NCBI GenBank assembly: GCA_965223355.1 | Contig: CBDCWE010000003.1 | Span: forward strand, 1,240,001 to 1,304,000 | Length of the DNA stretch: 64,000 nucleotides | Reading direction: 5' to 3' | Source: Tectiglobus sp965223355 | GTDB lineage: Bacteria; Pseudomonadota; Alphaproteobacteria; Rhizobiales; Hyphomicrobiaceae | Shown here: positions 62,872 through 64,000 of the stretch, in pieces | Position numbering within the stretch: the stretch's first letter is position 1 | How the letters are laid out: each line of letters opens with the position of its first letter | The notes under the pieces: generated by a model | What the model saw: only the letters and a program-made list of their open reading frames with translations | Told to the model about the DNA's origin: nothing | Databases searched by the model: none | Program-made: the position numbers and the translations under genes

Positions 62872-63270
62872 ATGTCACAGACCAAAGTCACTGGCGCAAT
62901 CGACAAGATCGCCGTATCGACCTCGACAATATGCGCCGCCCACTGTCTGTGCTTGCCGCTGCTGCTCGGCGTCTTTCCTGCCATCGGGGCGACGTTTCTC
63001 GGAGATGAAAGCTTTCATGAATTCCTGCTCTGGATTGTCATTCCATTGAGCATCGTCGGTCTCTCTCTCGGCTGCCGCCTGCACAAAGACAGGTTCGTCG
63101 CGCTCACAGGCTTCGCGGGTCTGATCGTAATCGGACTCGTTGCGTTAGTTGGCGATGACATGCTCGGCGAGCTTGGCGAGCGTCTCGCAACCTTAGCCGG
63201 CTCTTGCGCGATTGCCGCAGGCCACGTGCGCAATTTCCGGCTGTGCCGCCGAACGAATTGCGCACACTGA
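62872..63270 (+). CDS. MerC-family membrane protein
   Basis: A 132-residue inner-membrane protein of the MerC type, which carries mercuric ions or acts as a metal transporter. Four likely membrane segments: ICAAHCLCLPLLLGVFPAIGATFL (with the Cys pair used for metal binding), FLLWIVIPLSIVGLSLGC, FVALTGFAGLIVIGLVALVGD and LATLAGSCAIAAGHVRNF. The C-terminus RLCRRTNCAH adds two more Cys. ATG 62872 follows the promoter by about 12 bp after the expected start site (GAGC as a weak ribosome site). No mer operon partners are seen. Confidence 0.85.
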   Translation: MSQTKVTGAIDKIAVSTSTICAAHCLCLPLLLGVFPAIGATFLGDESFHEFLLWIVIPLSIVGLSLGCRLHKDRFVALTGFAGLIVIGLVALVGDDMLGELGERLATLAGSCAIAAGHVRNFRLCRRTNCAH

Positions 63271-63286
63271 TAACCATCCAGGTCGC

Positions 63287-63604
63287 TCAGAGCCTTGACC
63301 TTGGGTCGACAATCTTGAGCGGATACAAGCTGGCTTCATTGTGGTTGAGACGTGACAAATCCAGCATGTCCATGAGTTCGACGTTCGCAAAGCGCGAGCG
63401 CAGATCAGCTCGACGTGGATACCAAGACACGCCATATCGCGTTTCAGAGTCAGCGCGAACCATCCCGCGCCGCCGCCACGACCCACCCCTGAGCGCCGGG
63501 CGCTTGTTGCCGCCAGCTGCGTTGGCCACCGCTTGTGGTCCCATGGACCACGGCACGACACCCGCCTCACTGGCAACAACAATCGCGCCGGTGAAGCGGA
63601 TCAC
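63287..63604 (-). CDS. Doubtful hypothetical protein
   Basis: A 105-residue minus-strand frame (MIRFTGAIVVASEAGVVPWSMGP..., ending FANVELMDMLDLSRLNHNEASLYPLKIVDPRSRL). The C-terminal part looks more protein-like than the rest. No ribosome site or family was recognised, and overlapping frames on the other strand are equally long. Listed mainly so the 350-bp stretch is described. Confidence 0.22.
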   Translation of the reverse strand: MIRFTGAIVVASEAGVVPWSMGPQAVANAAGGNKRPALRGGSWRRRGMVRADSETRYGVSWYPRRADLRSRFANVELMDMLDLSRLNHNEASLYPLKIVDPRSRL

Positions 63605-63616
63605 TATTTATGCGGG

Positions 63617-63755
63617 CTAGATCATCGTGCTTTAAGTTGGAACCGCTATTGCGGTTCCAACTTAAAGTACAAAGATGATCGCCACTTTAGAGGCGAGCAA
63701 CTTTCTGCCTTTATTCAGGATCGTTCCGATTCCGAATAAAGGCAGGTTGCTCTAG
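63617..63755 (+). repeat. CTAG-bounded double-hairpin repeat, copy 7 (full length)
   Basis: 139 bp, CTAGATCAT to CTCTAG, with complete hairpins A and B (one change in the right arm of A, AAAGTAC for AAAGCAC). It lies 32 bp from the 3' end of the partial gene at the right edge. Confidence 0.88.
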
Positions 63756-63787
63756 CGGTTTCGATATTGCTCGTTGCTTGCAGTTTG

Positions 63788-64000
63788 TTAGGCGCAATAT
63801 GGGCTGTTCGCTGACCATCGGTGCTGTGCGATATGGGGCGATGCGGCGAGACGGGCCCGGGTGTCCTCCCACATGGATTTCCAAACCCGCCAATCTCGAA
63901 GCTCGCTCTCCGGTTTGCCGCGGGATCGGGCGATGAAATCAGGGAACTGGCTGCGCCCTGTCGGTTGTCCCGTTACGTTGTAACGCAGGTCAAAAGACCA
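63788..64000 (-). CDS. C-terminal part of an unknown protein (continues past window)
   Basis: The minus-strand frame enters at the right edge and ends at TAA 63788-63790. It gives 70 residues: WSFDLRYNVTGQPTGRSQFPDFIARSRGKPESELRDWRVWKSMWEDTRARLAASPHIAQHRWSANSPYCA. Balanced composition and absence of stops suggest a real gene truncated by the window. I do not recognise the family. Confidence 0.5.
   Translation of the reverse strand, partial: WSFDLRYNVTGQPTGRSQFPDFIARSRGKPESELRDWRVWKSMWEDTRARLAASPHIAQHRWSANSPYCA

Overview
The window is GC-rich (except in the toxin/immunity islets) and reads as a chromosomal segment of an alphaproteobacterium, probably Hyphomicrobiales-like. The evidence is the C4-type 5-aminolevulinate synthase, IalB-family secreted proteins, an aerobic benzoyl-CoA (box) operon with a BoxR-type regulator, and CCCGG-type dispersed palindromes common in that class. 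The genus cannot be fixed from sequence reading alone.

Layout. 1-2240: 3' end of hemA, then a gene-poor stretch with a decayed IS481-type transposase and a palindromic repeat. 2315-8971: aerobic benzoate (box) operon, boxC-cupin-boxB-boxA-thioesterase-boxR, with two BoxR-like operator candidates at the boxC promoter. 9864-24936: one long co-directional, largely overlapping gene series. It holds two IalB-family proteins, a ChaN-like protein, a short TpsA-like exoprotein, a TpsB/CdiB transporter, a Sel1-repeat protein, a 2590-residue CdiA and its immunity protein. 24937-33000: an array of four displaced CdiA C-terminal (orphan toxin) modules, each followed by its own putative immunity gene. The five toxin tips are all different: WHH nuclease, an SHH-like nuclease, a PD-(D/E)XK nuclease, an EndoU RNase and a deaminase-fold enzyme. 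33000-37450: IS graveyard (IS3 remnant, broken IS256, intact IS256 whose interior carries an IS110). 37449-39378: two paralogous YqfO/CutA-like proteins divergent from a LysR regulator. 39528-47477: an acidic orphan protein, a broken IS630, a GNAT enzyme, zapE, a Trm112/LON/ybbN/ProXp-ala housekeeping set, tRNA-Gly, and an ISL3 that truncated an isochorismatase-like gene. 47513-56870: acyl-CoA metabolism (carboxyltransferase, CoA-transferase, crotonase, acyl-CoA dehydrogenase, SDR, MaoC hydratase). 57294-64000: CAP-domain lipoprotein, cupin, a 333-bp tandem array of eight copies, a MerC-like protein and the 3' end of an unknown gene.

How it works together. The box genes ring-epoxidise and cleave benzoyl-CoA. 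The acyl-CoA genes at 47.5-56.9 kb look like a separate beta-oxidation-type set. The CDI region is the most notable system: one expressed CdiA/CdiI pair backed by silent, promoterless toxin-immunity cassettes. These share long near-identical stretches with the parent gene (including a 61-bp perfect repeat), so toxin switching by homologous recombination is plausible. Three dispersed or tandem repeat families run through the window: a CTAG-bounded double-hairpin element in seven copies, a hairpin-rich element in four, and the 333-bp satellite.
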